DNA of 9,880 bases from an uncultured Lachnospiraceae bacterium (GCA_902803745.1 CADCRB010000096.1:1-9880), one strand, 5' to 3'; counted from the stretch's first letter, positions 1-7,973 are shown. A program made the numbers and translations. The notes: generated from the sequence alone by a model not told the origin.

Positions 1-1031
1 GAGGTAACAGAGTATATGGATGACCAGAGATCATATGATTTATCATCCATAGCAGCAGAGATCAGCATCGCGCTTTTATCCATCGACTCGCTGTCCTGTT
101 TGAAATTGCGTCTGCCGTACCACATCATTGCCTTGAAGTACTTCTTCAAAGTTTCATCTGTATCATAATAACCTCTGGGCTTGTACTGGCTGTAATCCTC
201 GTATTCCTCACCGCCTGCAAGAGGCGACTCCGTGATGCCTCCCGCCTCATTAATAAGCTCCAGCTCATCCTCTATGATCTGTATGGCATGCACATCTATC
301 CCGTCATAGTCTGAAGGCTCAAAAGAGGGATCCAGCAGGGCTTTCCCTACTGCAAAAAAGGCTATATTCCTGTCGCACACATCCTCCCAGTCTCCGGTCG
401 GGGACATGCTTTTCTTCTGCTTAATGCTCGCTTCAAGCATCCTGTCCGTAAGCTCTGTAAGTCTGTCATACAGCTGATCTTTTTCCGTCTTTTTCTGAAG
501 ATACATGAAGTACAGATGATAGCTGTGCATCAGGGAATCCACTGTAACAAAGCTGGGTATCATGCCATAGCGGTTGCTTTCATAGATCTCGAAGAATTCA
601 TCTCCTCCGCTTTCCAGGACAAAGAAGCCGTCATCGATAAGATTCTTCTCCCATTCCTGATCAATATACACCCTGTCGCGGTTCATTATATTGCTCATAT
701 CACCGGCTATAGTGTAGTCAGGAACCGACGCTTTCACCTTATCAGTATCCGTGGAAAAAAGAGCAACATCGATAAGAACAGGCCGGACGAATAATGCATC
801 GGTAAGAGTTGCCCCGCCGTTATCTTCATCCTCTTCATCGTCCCCGTCTGCAGAAAACAAAGAACCGGCCACCTTTTTATCTTTACCTGCTGACTCCCCG
901 CTTACAGTTCCGGTCGAAGCCTCCTCAGTTCCCGGCTCAGCCGTTCCGGCGCTTTTCCCGCAGGATGTCGACAGGATAAGCAGTGAAAACACAAGAATAT
1001 AACTCAATATGATCCTGCTCTTCTTTTTCAT
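1..1031 (-). CDS. DUF3160 family probable lipoprotein (C-terminus cut by window edge)
   Basis: An open frame starts at an ATG (1031-1029) and runs off the left edge; 343 residues are visible. The N-terminus has a basic start (MKKKSR), a hydrophobic stretch at about residues 7-20, and Cys24 in the context LSTSC, a relaxed lipobox, so a surface lipoprotein is likely. Residues 25-73 form a Ser/Gly/Thr-rich linker ending in an acidic run (GDDEEDEDNGG), typical of a spacer to a folded domain. The rest matches the DUF3160 family as I know it: FVTVDSLMHSYHLYFMYL at about 161-178, and near the visible end EDYSQYKPRGYY followed by KAMMWYGRRNF. The family is exported and has no established function. 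The gene follows the CapA-like gene by 49 bp, with no clear terminator between them, and has its own strong ribosome site, so it is probably the distal part of the same operon. The family call is firm; lipidation is likely; the role is unknown. Confidence 0.85.
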   Translation of the reverse strand, partial: MKKKSRIILSYILVFSLLILSTSCGKSAGTAEPGTEEASTGTVSGESAGKDKKVAGSLFSADGDDEEDEDNGGATLTDALFVRPVLIDVALFSTDTDKVKASVPDYTIAGDMSNIMNRDRVYIDQEWEKNLIDDGFFVLESGGDEFFEIYESNRYGMIPSFVTVDSLMHSYHLYFMYLQKKTEKDQLYDRLTELTDRMLEASIKQKKSMSPTGDWEDVCDRNIAFFAVGKALLDPSFEPSDYDGIDVHAIQIIEDELELINEAGGITESPLAGGEEYEDYSQYKPRGYYDTDETLKKYFKAMMWYGRRNFKQDSESMDKSAMLISAAMDDKSYDLWSSIYSVT

Positions 1032-1038
1032 TGTATGT

Positions 1039-1048
1039 CTCCCTCCTC
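1039..1048 (-). promoter_or_regulatory. Strong Shine-Dalgarno site of the DUF3160 gene
   Basis: On the minus strand the bases read GAGGAGGGAG and end 7 nt before the ATG at 1031. This is the best ribosome site in the window. It fixes the start so that the protein begins with a proper export signal. It also suggests independent translation initiation, unlike the closely packed genes upstream. Confidence 0.8.
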
Positions 1049-1080
1049 TAATGACCGCGAATTAAAACAGACTTTTTAGC

Positions 1081-2280
1081 TCATTTCGTCACTGTCCCGA
1101 TCAGCTTTTTGTCCCATACTTTATTTACAAGCTTCTCACAGTTTTCAAGTGAAAAATCAGGATCCTGGCTGCGGATGAGATTTTTATCTGCGAGATCCTC
1201 CGAATAATCCTCCAGAAAATAAACAGATATCTCTTCCTCAGACAGATGGCAGACGATCGGCCTGACCTTATACTCCAGAACCTTGACATTTCCGCTGGAG
1301 TCGCGTCCTATCTTCACCTCTGCCAATCCTCCGACCATCCGGTTCATCACACCCTTACCTCTGCCGGAGGTATAATTTACAAAATTACCTAAGGAATAGT
1401 ATACAGGCATTTCGTGTCCCTTGTCATCCTTCAGAATCTCTACAGGCTCAATCACATGCGGATGTGTACCGATGCACAGATCTGCGCCGCATTCAAGGAA
1501 AAGCTCTGCCCACTTCCTTTGCTCTGCTGAAATATCAAGACTGTATTCCGTACCCCAGTGAGGACATACTATAGTAAGATCAGCCAGTTTCTCTGCCCTG
1601 GCTATATCCGCCTTCACCTTATCCTTTGCAAGATAATCAACCAGATATCCTTTGCCCTTCGGCATCTGAATGCCGTTGGTACCATATGTATAATTAAGGA
1701 TCGCAATCCGGATCCCATCGGATCTTTTTGAGTCAGCAGCCCCGCCGGTATCTATGATACATATCTCCTGCTGATCCTCCACACTGTCATGTATTCCGAG
1801 CACTTCTATATCAGGGTATTTCCTTTCCCAGAAATCAAGACAGTTTTCTATTCCTTTCGCCCTGCGGTCAAGCGCATGATTCGTCCCGTGAAGTATCACA
1901 TCGAAGCCCGCCTTCACTTCGGCATCCCCTACTTCGGTCGGTGAATTGAATGAAGGATAGCCGCTGTATTTCAGCTCTTCTCCTCCGAGTATGGTCTCCT
2001 GATTGACGATCGCAATATCGGCTGATACTGTCTCATCCTTAACATGACTGAAAATGGGATCAAAATCATAGCTCCCGTCTTTATTCCGGCCGGAGCTTAT
2101 CACCTTATCATGCATCAGCATATCACCGGCCATGACAATAGTTACCTCTTCCGAGGAAGCCTTCCCCGCTGATCCGCTCTTTCCGGAGCCTGCAGCATAT
2201 GCCGGCGAAAAAAAAAGCCCTGTGAACAGGAGCATCAGACATAAACATATATACAGTTTTTCCAGTCTGTTTCTTTTCAT
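1081..2280 (-). CDS. CapA/PGA_cap family secreted metallophosphatase-like protein
   Basis: This 399-residue protein has an N-terminal signal peptide (basic MKRNR, hydrophobic core at about 9-25, probable cleavage at AYA-A near residue 29), so it should be exported. The CapA/PGA_cap signature motifs appear in order: AGDMLMHD (51-58), NQE (93-95), GTNHALD (132-138), HWGTEY (241-246), GTHPHVIEP (271-279) and YSLGNF (295-300). These are the usual calcineurin-like metal and catalytic positions, and all look intact. Family members include poly-gamma-glutamate capsule proteins, but most are uncharacterised and none of the other capsule genes (capB, capC, capD) is present here, so polyglutamate synthesis is not implied. 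The stop of the upstream ABC gene lies only 5 nt before the ATG, and the nearest Shine-Dalgarno-like AAGG is about 14 nt away, so translational coupling is likely. A T9 run on the coding strand (2208-2216) falls inside the signal peptide. A role in envelope modification or producer protection is speculation. Confidence 0.9.
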   Translation of the reverse strand: MKRNRLEKLYICLCLMLLFTGLFFSPAYAAGSGKSGSAGKASSEEVTIVMAGDMLMHDKVISSGRNKDGSYDFDPIFSHVKDETVSADIAIVNQETILGGEELKYSGYPSFNSPTEVGDAEVKAGFDVILHGTNHALDRRAKGIENCLDFWERKYPDIEVLGIHDSVEDQQEICIIDTGGAADSKRSDGIRIAILNYTYGTNGIQMPKGKGYLVDYLAKDKVKADIARAEKLADLTIVCPHWGTEYSLDISAEQRKWAELFLECGADLCIGTHPHVIEPVEILKDDKGHEMPVYYSLGNFVNYTSGRGKGVMNRMVGGLAEVKIGRDSSGNVKVLEYKVRPIVCHLSEEEISVYFLEDYSEDLADKNLIRSQDPDFSLENCEKLVNKVWDKKLIGTVTK

Positions 2281-2285
2281 TAATA

Positions 2286-4847
2286 TCAGAGCTGCCTTAA
2301 AGCCAGATTGTAAAAGATGCCTCTCTTCTCCATCAGCGTATCGAAATCACCCTCCTCAACGATGCGTCCGCCGTCCAGTACGATAATACGGTCGCAGTGT
2401 TTTACGGTGCTGATACGATGAGCTATCACCACCTTGGTGGCCTCAATCTTTTCCAGCGTACTTACTATCTTATTCTGCGTTACATTATCGAGAGCGCTCG
2501 TCGCCTCATCAAAAAACATGATCCGTGGTCTGCCCGCAAGAGCCCTGGCGATCAGTATCCTCTGGCTCTGTCCTCCGGAAATTGTCCCGGCGCCTTCCGA
2601 TAATACGGTATGCAGTCCCATAGGCATCTCTTCGATATCTTCCTTAAGCCCGACCGCCTCTATGACCTCCTCGGCGCGTTTGACATCGACATCGGGTGAT
2701 CCGATCCTTATGTTATCATAGATGCTTCCGGACACCATTCCGCCATCCTGCAGCACTACGCCAAACTTTTTCCTGAGTTCCCGCTTGTCCAGAAAATCAA
2801 TATCTGTATTGTCATAAAATATCTTACCTGTTTTCGGTTTCTCAAAACCAAGCAGAAGCTTAAGGAGTGTCGACTTGCCGCTGCCTGACGGTCCTACTAT
2901 CGCTACATTCTCACCCGGCCTGATATGCAGACTCACATCGCGCAGTACAGGCTCCTCCTCTTCACTGTATGAGAAGGTAACATGTGACACCTCCAGATCA
3001 CCGGTCAGCTCTCCCGGCAATCCGGTTTCGTCTGAGGACTCAGGCAATGTCTCCAATATGGGCCTTACCTGCTCATATACCGGATTTATCATATTGATCA
3101 CGAGCAGGCTCTGAACGAGAGCAAAGACAGCCGCCGAAACGGCGCTGAAGCAGGCAGTAAATCCCGAAAACTCTCCGACAGAAAGATCAAAACCGCCGCG
3201 GATCATCATGCTGAAGAAAACAATCGAGAAAACGCCGGGGGATACGACAGCAATGACGTTTACAAGATTGGTGATACTCTCCTTTATGGCATTGATCTTC
3301 TGTGATCTTGTGAAGTGCTCAAGGTACCGCTGTATGGCGCGCTGCTCGGAGGCGGAGACGCGGATCTTTTCGATACCTGTAATGAACTGGAAAATGGACG
3401 ACTGCGCTTCGAGATCGGAAAACATCTTTTCTCTCTCATACTTTATCTGTCTTAATCCAAGCCAGGTAAGGACAGCAACGGTAATAATGAGCAGAATGAT
3501 CGCCATACCGGACATTTCCTTTGACAAACTGAACATCCTGAAAAGATACAGTATCGAAAAAAAAGCCGCCAATACCGTCTGTATCAGGCTGGATGCCAGC
3601 AGCTCATATATCGTTGCCACTCCCATTACACGCTGTGCCAGTCTGGCCGCATCGCCATCCCTGAAGAAGCTCTGCGGCAGATTGAAGAGGCGGTCCAGTG
3701 CCGCATTCTGCGCCGCATATTTCATTGTGTTCATTGACCTGAAGGCAGCCAGATTTTTAACCACCGTAAAGCTTATATTGCCAAGTGCGCAGCAAAGTAT
3801 CATTAATCCCACAGAGATAAGCGCACCCGTCTCACCGGAAGGGATAAAAAGATCATAGACCTGCTGTGTAAGGGCGGGGATCAGCAATCCCACCATTGTA
3901 CCGAGAAACGCCAGCGCTACAAGCCTTATGATGTCAGACTTATATACCTTCTGCATTCCGAAAAGGAAGAGGTCATACTTCCCGATGGGCTTATCAGGGA
4001 AAGGACGGTAAAACGCATATCCTTTGGTGTCCAGACCTTCGGCAAATGCCGCATCAATCTTTCTGCGCTCGCCCGTTAACGGGTCCTGGTATTCGTAGTG
4101 CCGCGGTCCCTTCGGTATGCAGGGAACAGGCTTTCCGTCCTCCCTGGTGAAGGCAAGCAGCACGCCGCTGTCCTTCTTATACCAGTCTCCGGAAAGAACT
4201 ACTTCCCTTGTGGTAAAATGTGATATCCGTGAAATATCATCAAGAGTGATTTTTCTGCCTGACGCCTGCCTGATCCTGTCGTAAGACGCCAGCTCTATAT
4301 GCTCCTTTGCGCAGATACAGGCGACCGCATCATACAGCAGATTGCCTGACGGGACAAAGCTGGTCTGATCCATGTTATCCAAGCGCAATGTATTGAGGAT
4401 TAGCGCAGCAGACTGTTTAAGTGTATTCTTATCCGCCCGCTTTGTGGCAAATATATACCCCGCCTCCTTTACGGCTGACAGATTGTAGCGCTCCACCATC
4501 GCCCCATCAAAGGAATTCCTGTCATTGATACTGACACCTATGCTGTCCGCAAAGACTGATCGGGCCTCATCAGGCTCTGCATCAGAAGATTCCGTAAGCT
4601 CAGCATGGTCTATCGCCACAAACATGAAGCGCCAGGAGCCAAGCAGATCGGAATCAATACAAAGAGACGGGAGCTTCTCTCCTTCTGCAGTCTCCTTAAG
4701 CAGCAGCCGTCTCCCGAAGAAACTGCCTCCGTCCCCGCCCATTACAGGTACGATATAGACAAGGACATGCCCGCTTTCTACGAGATATACCCTGTCCTGC
4801 TCTTCTGTGATATGAAATTTACCGCCGCTTAATCTGATCTTTTCCAT
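2286..4847 (-). CDS. NHLM-type ABC exporter with N-terminal extension (permease + ATPase)
   Basis: This 853-residue protein is the second exporter of NHLM bacteriocin systems. Residues 1-300 form a soluble extension whose beginning (RVYLVESGHVLVYIVP at 19-34) resembles a cyclic-nucleotide-binding-like beta roll; this fold call is by eye. Residues about 306-584 hold about six membrane segments of an ABC exporter core. The ATPase domain is complete: Walker A GPSGSGKST (652-660), Q-loop Gln700, signature ISGGQ (756-760), Walker B FFDEATSALD with catalytic Glu781, and H-loop His810. There is no C39 peptidase domain, which separates it from its neighbour. The ATG lies 2 nt after the stop of the peptidase-exporter gene and lacks a good Shine-Dalgarno, so the two are probably translationally coupled and expressed together, fitting a heterodimer or a two-exporter system. 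TIGR03797-like by pattern; not searched. Confidence 0.92.
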   Translation of the reverse strand: MEKIRLSGGKFHITEEQDRVYLVESGHVLVYIVPVMGGDGGSFFGRRLLLKETAEGEKLPSLCIDSDLLGSWRFMFVAIDHAELTESSDAEPDEARSVFADSIGVSINDRNSFDGAMVERYNLSAVKEAGYIFATKRADKNTLKQSAALILNTLRLDNMDQTSFVPSGNLLYDAVACICAKEHIELASYDRIRQASGRKITLDDISRISHFTTREVVLSGDWYKKDSGVLLAFTREDGKPVPCIPKGPRHYEYQDPLTGERRKIDAAFAEGLDTKGYAFYRPFPDKPIGKYDLFLFGMQKVYKSDIIRLVALAFLGTMVGLLIPALTQQVYDLFIPSGETGALISVGLMILCCALGNISFTVVKNLAAFRSMNTMKYAAQNAALDRLFNLPQSFFRDGDAARLAQRVMGVATIYELLASSLIQTVLAAFFSILYLFRMFSLSKEMSGMAIILLIITVAVLTWLGLRQIKYEREKMFSDLEAQSSIFQFITGIEKIRVSASEQRAIQRYLEHFTRSQKINAIKESITNLVNVIAVVSPGVFSIVFFSMMIRGGFDLSVGEFSGFTACFSAVSAAVFALVQSLLVINMINPVYEQVRPILETLPESSDETGLPGELTGDLEVSHVTFSYSEEEEPVLRDVSLHIRPGENVAIVGPSGSGKSTLLKLLLGFEKPKTGKIFYDNTDIDFLDKRELRKKFGVVLQDGGMVSGSIYDNIRIGSPDVDVKRAEEVIEAVGLKEDIEEMPMGLHTVLSEGAGTISGGQSQRILIARALAGRPRIMFFDEATSALDNVTQNKIVSTLEKIEATKVVIAHRISTVKHCDRIIVLDGGRIVEEGDFDTLMEKRGIFYNLALRQL

Positions 4848-4849
4848 TT

Positions 4850-7021
4850 TTACATCGTCTTTATAAGCTTCTGGTACAGGCCTTCGATTTCCTTAAGCTC
4901 ATCGTGAGTTCCCCTCTGCACTATCTTTCCATGCTGCATTACTATGATCTCAGCACAGTCCCTTATTGCGGACAGGCGGTGGGCAACTATCACGCATGTA
5001 CAGCCCCTGCGCTTTATATTGTCGATTATCTGTTTCTCCACTAAAGGATCCAGCGCACTGGTAGCTTCGTCCATTATAAGTACGCTCGGATTGGTCGCAA
5101 GTGCCCTTGCTATCTCAAGGCGCTGCCTCTGACCTCCCGACAGATTGGCCCCTCCGGACGTGAGCCTGTATCCATAAGCTTCCGGCTTGCTCGTAATAAC
5201 ATCATGTATACAGGCATCTTTACAGGCCTGCACGATATCCTTATCCGGTATGTATTTATTCCACATGGTGAGATTGTCACGTATGGTACCGCTGAAGAGT
5301 GAAACCTTCTGGGTTACCGTAGAGATACTTGAAGCAAGAACTTCATTAGGGATGCGGTCAATAGGAATACCGTCATAAAGGATGCGGCCGCTCCAGGGAG
5401 AATATAGTCCTGAGCATATCTTTGACACAGTGGACTTGCCGCAGCCCGACGACCCTACGAAGGCAATAGAGCTGCCGCAGGAAAGGTCAAAGGAAAAATC
5501 ATCTATGAGCGGATCTTCCAGCACATTATATCCGAAGGAAACCTTTTCAAGTTTTATATCCCCGATCAGCTTCTCCCTCATTATTTCCTTTTCAGAGGAA
5601 ATGAACTTTTCATCCTCCTTATACCGCATAATATCATCGACGCGGGACAAGTCAGCCTTGGTCGACTGAAGGTTCTTAATGAAAGCCGCGAGCTGTGTCA
5701 CAGGCTGTGTAAAGGAAGAAAGCAAAGCAGTAAAAGCCGTCAACATACCTGCCGTCATGCTTCCCCTGATGACCAGCACTCCTCCGAAAACAAGTACGAT
5801 AATGCTCGTAAGAGTTCCGGATATCACAGGAATGGCATTCATCACTTCCTGCCTAAAGCCAAGCTTCTGCTCCGAAAGCCCGCTCTTGGCATAATATCCC
5901 TGAAGCTTCTCTACAAATAAATTCTCGGTACCCGATGCCTTAAGAGAACTCGTGATCGTAAGACCGGCCGCAAGGACTCCTATGAACGTTCCACGGTCTA
6001 TCTGATCCTTCATTGAAAGATCACTTATGGCATCAGAGCTCCTCTTAATAAGGATAAGGCTTATTGCAACGATAAACAGACCCACTATGGTAAGCAGCGG
6101 GGAATACAAAGCCATCAGTATCACGTAAAATGCTGCCGTAAAAATGTTAAGGACGGTCTGGGCGATCTCGCTCGTTAAGAAGATTGATATGTTGTTATTA
6201 TTAGTTACCCTCTGTGCCAGATCGCCTGTGTAGCGCTGGTCAAAAAAGCTCATGGGCAGTCTGAAAAGATGGTCAAGCATCCTGTAGCCCGACAATAATG
6301 TAAGCTTATTCTGAAGACGAAGCAGCAATACTCCCCTGTAATAAGAAAACCCTGTCTGATATAAGACAGTCACAGCCATGGCAACAAGCAATGCTGATAT
6401 CCAACCTATATTCCGTCCTATCAGGATATCATCGATAAAGATCTGCGAAAACACCGGCATGAGTATGCCCGGAAGCACAAGAAAAAGACCCGTAATGATA
6501 AGAGCCATAATGGATGCCCCCTCACCCTTCAGGCGTTCCCCTATCAACCCGATCAGCGTATCTTCCTTTTTATTCTTTGAAAAATCCTTTGTGAGGGCAA
6601 AGGTTATCACTACACCTGTGAAGCTCTTATCTATCTCCTCATAGCTTACATTCCGTCTACCAAAAGCCGGATCATTAATAAAGTAAGAACCGTTCTTTTG
6701 CCCTTCCCATACCACGAAATGATTGAAGTTCCAGTGTATGATGCAGGGTACCGGAAGCTCAAGGAGCTTCTTAATGCGTATCATATATGCATGCGAATCG
6801 AGTCCGTATTTTTCCGCTGCCTTAATAATGTTCCCGGCATTACAGCCGTCTCTCGAAACTCCGGTTTCGATACGAAGCTGCTCAAGCGGAATGAATTTAC
6901 CGTAATATCTTAGTATCATTGAAAGGCTTGCCGCCCCGCACTCTGTAGCCTCCATCTGGAACACAGTGGGCGTTTTGGCGTAGCCGGCCTTTTTTTTCCT
7001 GGTTGTCTTCGTTTCAGCCAT
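4850..7021 (-). CDS. Peptidase-containing ABC exporter (C39 leader peptidase, NHLM type)
   Basis: This 723-residue exporter cuts a leader peptide and exports the core. The N-terminal C39 domain is intact: oxyanion Gln22 and catalytic Cys28 in QMEATECGAASL, His101 in FNHFVVWEG, and Asp117 in NDPAFG. A membrane domain with about six helices spans roughly residues 169-449. The ATPase domain has Walker A GSSGCGKST (523-531), Q-loop Gln571, signature LSGGQ (627-631), Walker B LIMDEATSALD with catalytic Glu652, and H-loop His681. C39 exporters normally cleave after Gly-Gly-type sites; the substrate is not in the window. I chose the ATG at 7021 over a TTG one codon upstream, because the ribosome site GGAG (7030-7033) is 8 nt from the ATG. 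The gene lies 24 nt after the HlyD-like gene and 2 nt before the second exporter. Matches the TIGR03796-type pattern from memory. Confidence 0.95.
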   Translation of the reverse strand: MAETKTTRKKKAGYAKTPTVFQMEATECGAASLSMILRYYGKFIPLEQLRIETGVSRDGCNAGNIIKAAEKYGLDSHAYMIRIKKLLELPVPCIIHWNFNHFVVWEGQKNGSYFINDPAFGRRNVSYEEIDKSFTGVVITFALTKDFSKNKKEDTLIGLIGERLKGEGASIMALIITGLFLVLPGILMPVFSQIFIDDILIGRNIGWISALLVAMAVTVLYQTGFSYYRGVLLLRLQNKLTLLSGYRMLDHLFRLPMSFFDQRYTGDLAQRVTNNNNISIFLTSEIAQTVLNIFTAAFYVILMALYSPLLTIVGLFIVAISLILIKRSSDAISDLSMKDQIDRGTFIGVLAAGLTITSSLKASGTENLFVEKLQGYYAKSGLSEQKLGFRQEVMNAIPVISGTLTSIIVLVFGGVLVIRGSMTAGMLTAFTALLSSFTQPVTQLAAFIKNLQSTKADLSRVDDIMRYKEDEKFISSEKEIMREKLIGDIKLEKVSFGYNVLEDPLIDDFSFDLSCGSSIAFVGSSGCGKSTVSKICSGLYSPWSGRILYDGIPIDRIPNEVLASSISTVTQKVSLFSGTIRDNLTMWNKYIPDKDIVQACKDACIHDVITSKPEAYGYRLTSGGANLSGGQRQRLEIARALATNPSVLIMDEATSALDPLVEKQIIDNIKRRGCTCVIVAHRLSAIRDCAEIIVMQHGKIVQRGTHDELKEIEGLYQKLIKTM

Positions 7022-7029
7022 CAACGCTT

Positions 7030-7033
7030 CTCC
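7030..7033 (-). promoter_or_regulatory. Shine-Dalgarno site deciding the peptidase-exporter start
   Basis: The minus strand reads GGAG here, followed by AAGCG-TTG-ATG. The core is 8 nt from the ATG at 7021 and 5 nt from the in-frame TTG at 7024. ATG is both the better codon and the better spaced, so the protein most likely begins MAETK rather than one residue earlier. Confidence 0.55.
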
Positions 7034-7045
7034 GGATGCTCCTGC

Positions 7046-7897
7046 TCAGGTATTTCCCCTGAGCTTTTCATCAAACATGGGAAAAAGCAGGGTTATCGGA
7101 GCCTTTTTTTCGATCATTATATCTGCGGTGACAGTCGTTCCCGGAACGAGCTCCACCTGCGCCCCCCTTCTGTTGGACCATTCGTATCCGCTCTCCGTAC
7201 TGCTGTCAGGCTTCAGGGAGCACTGTATCTCTATGACAGGACCCTCGCTGCTGAAGCTGTCGACCAGAGAGCTGTCACCAAGCATGTTATGCATCTCACC
7301 GGAGCTTGTGACATAATTGTCCACCCTGTCTACAACGGCCTTAATATGACCGTATTCCTGACTGTTTACTGTGGTCGGATAAACCTTTACCTCCATACCG
7401 GGACTTATCTTCCTGCCATCTGCCACCGGAACATACAGGATCGCTGACATATTATCTGTGCTGTCATCCAGGATACGGCTTACCGTGCCTCCCACGCCTA
7501 CGACATTGCCTGGCGCTACATCCAGCCCCATCACCTTACCGCTCATATCCGCCTTGATCTTATTAATTTCAGTCTGTCCGGAAGGAGTTGTAGTGGATAC
7601 TACTGCTATCACATCGCCTTCTTTCACCTTATCCCCATCCATTACAGGTACTTCATCGACCATACCGCCTTCAGCGCTGTACAGTACATGGATACCTCTC
7701 TTCGACATACATATGCCGTTGGCTTCCACGTTGACGGGTATCCTTCCGAATATGGACCACAAAATCACAGCAATAAGTATCAGTCCGGCTCCGAGCATGG
7801 CCATCCAGAAGCAAGGCGATGTGATGACTATTACCTGGTCGAGCTGATCAGGAGACGATATCTGATCATATGCTGTTTTTCGAAATATACTCTTCAT
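7046..7897 (-). CDS. Short HlyD-like membrane fusion protein of NHLM peptide export
   Basis: This 283-residue protein would bridge the exporters to the cell exterior. The start, IFRKTAYDQISSPDQLDQ followed by an ITSP segment, is the hallmark N-terminus of NHLM secretion proteins (RK.A...(L/I)SSP.QLD). One membrane helix lies at about residues 30-50. Two lipoyl-like half motifs follow: GGMVDEVPVMDGDKVKEGD at about 77-95 and KADMSGKVMGLDVAPGNVV at about 115-133, then a beta-barrel-like region ending near residue 265. Only about 15 residues separate the half motifs, so the long coiled-coil hairpin of classical HlyD proteins is absent. That fits a Gram-positive cell without an outer membrane. The ATG follows a weak GGGA about 7 nt upstream. 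The gene is separated from the unknown gene before it by 76 bp and from the peptidase-exporter after it by 24 bp. TIGR03794-like by pattern. Confidence 0.9.
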   Translation of the reverse strand: MKSIFRKTAYDQISSPDQLDQVIVITSPCFWMAMLGAGLILIAVILWSIFGRIPVNVEANGICMSKRGIHVLYSAEGGMVDEVPVMDGDKVKEGDVIAVVSTTTPSGQTEINKIKADMSGKVMGLDVAPGNVVGVGGTVSRILDDSTDNMSAILYVPVADGRKISPGMEVKVYPTTVNSQEYGHIKAVVDRVDNYVTSSGEMHNMLGDSSLVDSFSSEGPVIEIQCSLKPDSSTESGYEWSNRRGAQVELVPGTTVTADIMIEKKAPITLLFPMFDEKLRGNT

Positions 7898-7973
7898 TTA
7901 TTTATCCCATAATGCCTGTATTTTTCCGGTACTATACTCACATCCCGGATGATTTACACTAATAAATCCCAGT
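7898..7973. other. 76-bp spacer before the export genes
   Basis: This is the largest non-coding gap in the window, and it separates the maturation genes from the export genes. On the minus strand it is AT-rich and contains a TATAGT hexamer. The six bases 17 nt upstream of that (TGTAAA) match a sigma-70-type -35 at only about three positions. It also holds a small perfect inverted repeat, CATCC-G-GGATG, and three copies of GGGAT, the last of which is the probable ribosome site of the HlyD-like gene. No small reading frame of useful length and no T-run terminator is seen. An internal promoter is possible but weakly supported. Confidence 0.25.

Noticed and set aside
516..1002. Two overlapping plus-strand frames of 92 and 83 codons
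   Set aside because: They are antisense to the DUF3160 gene, which has a strong ribosome site, a signal sequence and family motifs; the Ser-rich run mirrors its acidic linker.
1032..1080. Terminator between the CapA-like and DUF3160 genes
   Set aside because: The 49-bp gap contains a short T run but no stem of useful length before it.
1081..2280. Poly-gamma-glutamate capsule synthesis function for the CapA-like gene
   Set aside because: The other capsule synthesis genes are absent and the family name is broader than that function.
3208..3858. 216-codon open frame on the plus strand
   Set aside because: It is wholly antisense to the membrane-domain part of the second exporter, has no recognised domain, and its composition follows from the reverse complement of the real gene.
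7022..7024. TTG one codon upstream as the start of the peptidase-exporter
   Set aside because: The adjacent ATG is a stronger start codon and has a better 8-nt distance from the GGAG ribosome site.
7458..7847. 129-codon plus-strand frame rich in Pro, Ser, Thr and Ile
   Set aside because: Antisense to the HlyD-like gene; low-complexity composition is a shadow of Gly/Asp/Val-rich coding on the other strand.
7898..7973. Hidden precursor peptide gene in the largest gap
   Set aside because: The only start-like codon on the coding strand, ATG at 7910, is followed by one codon and a stop; the gap is too short for a leader plus core.
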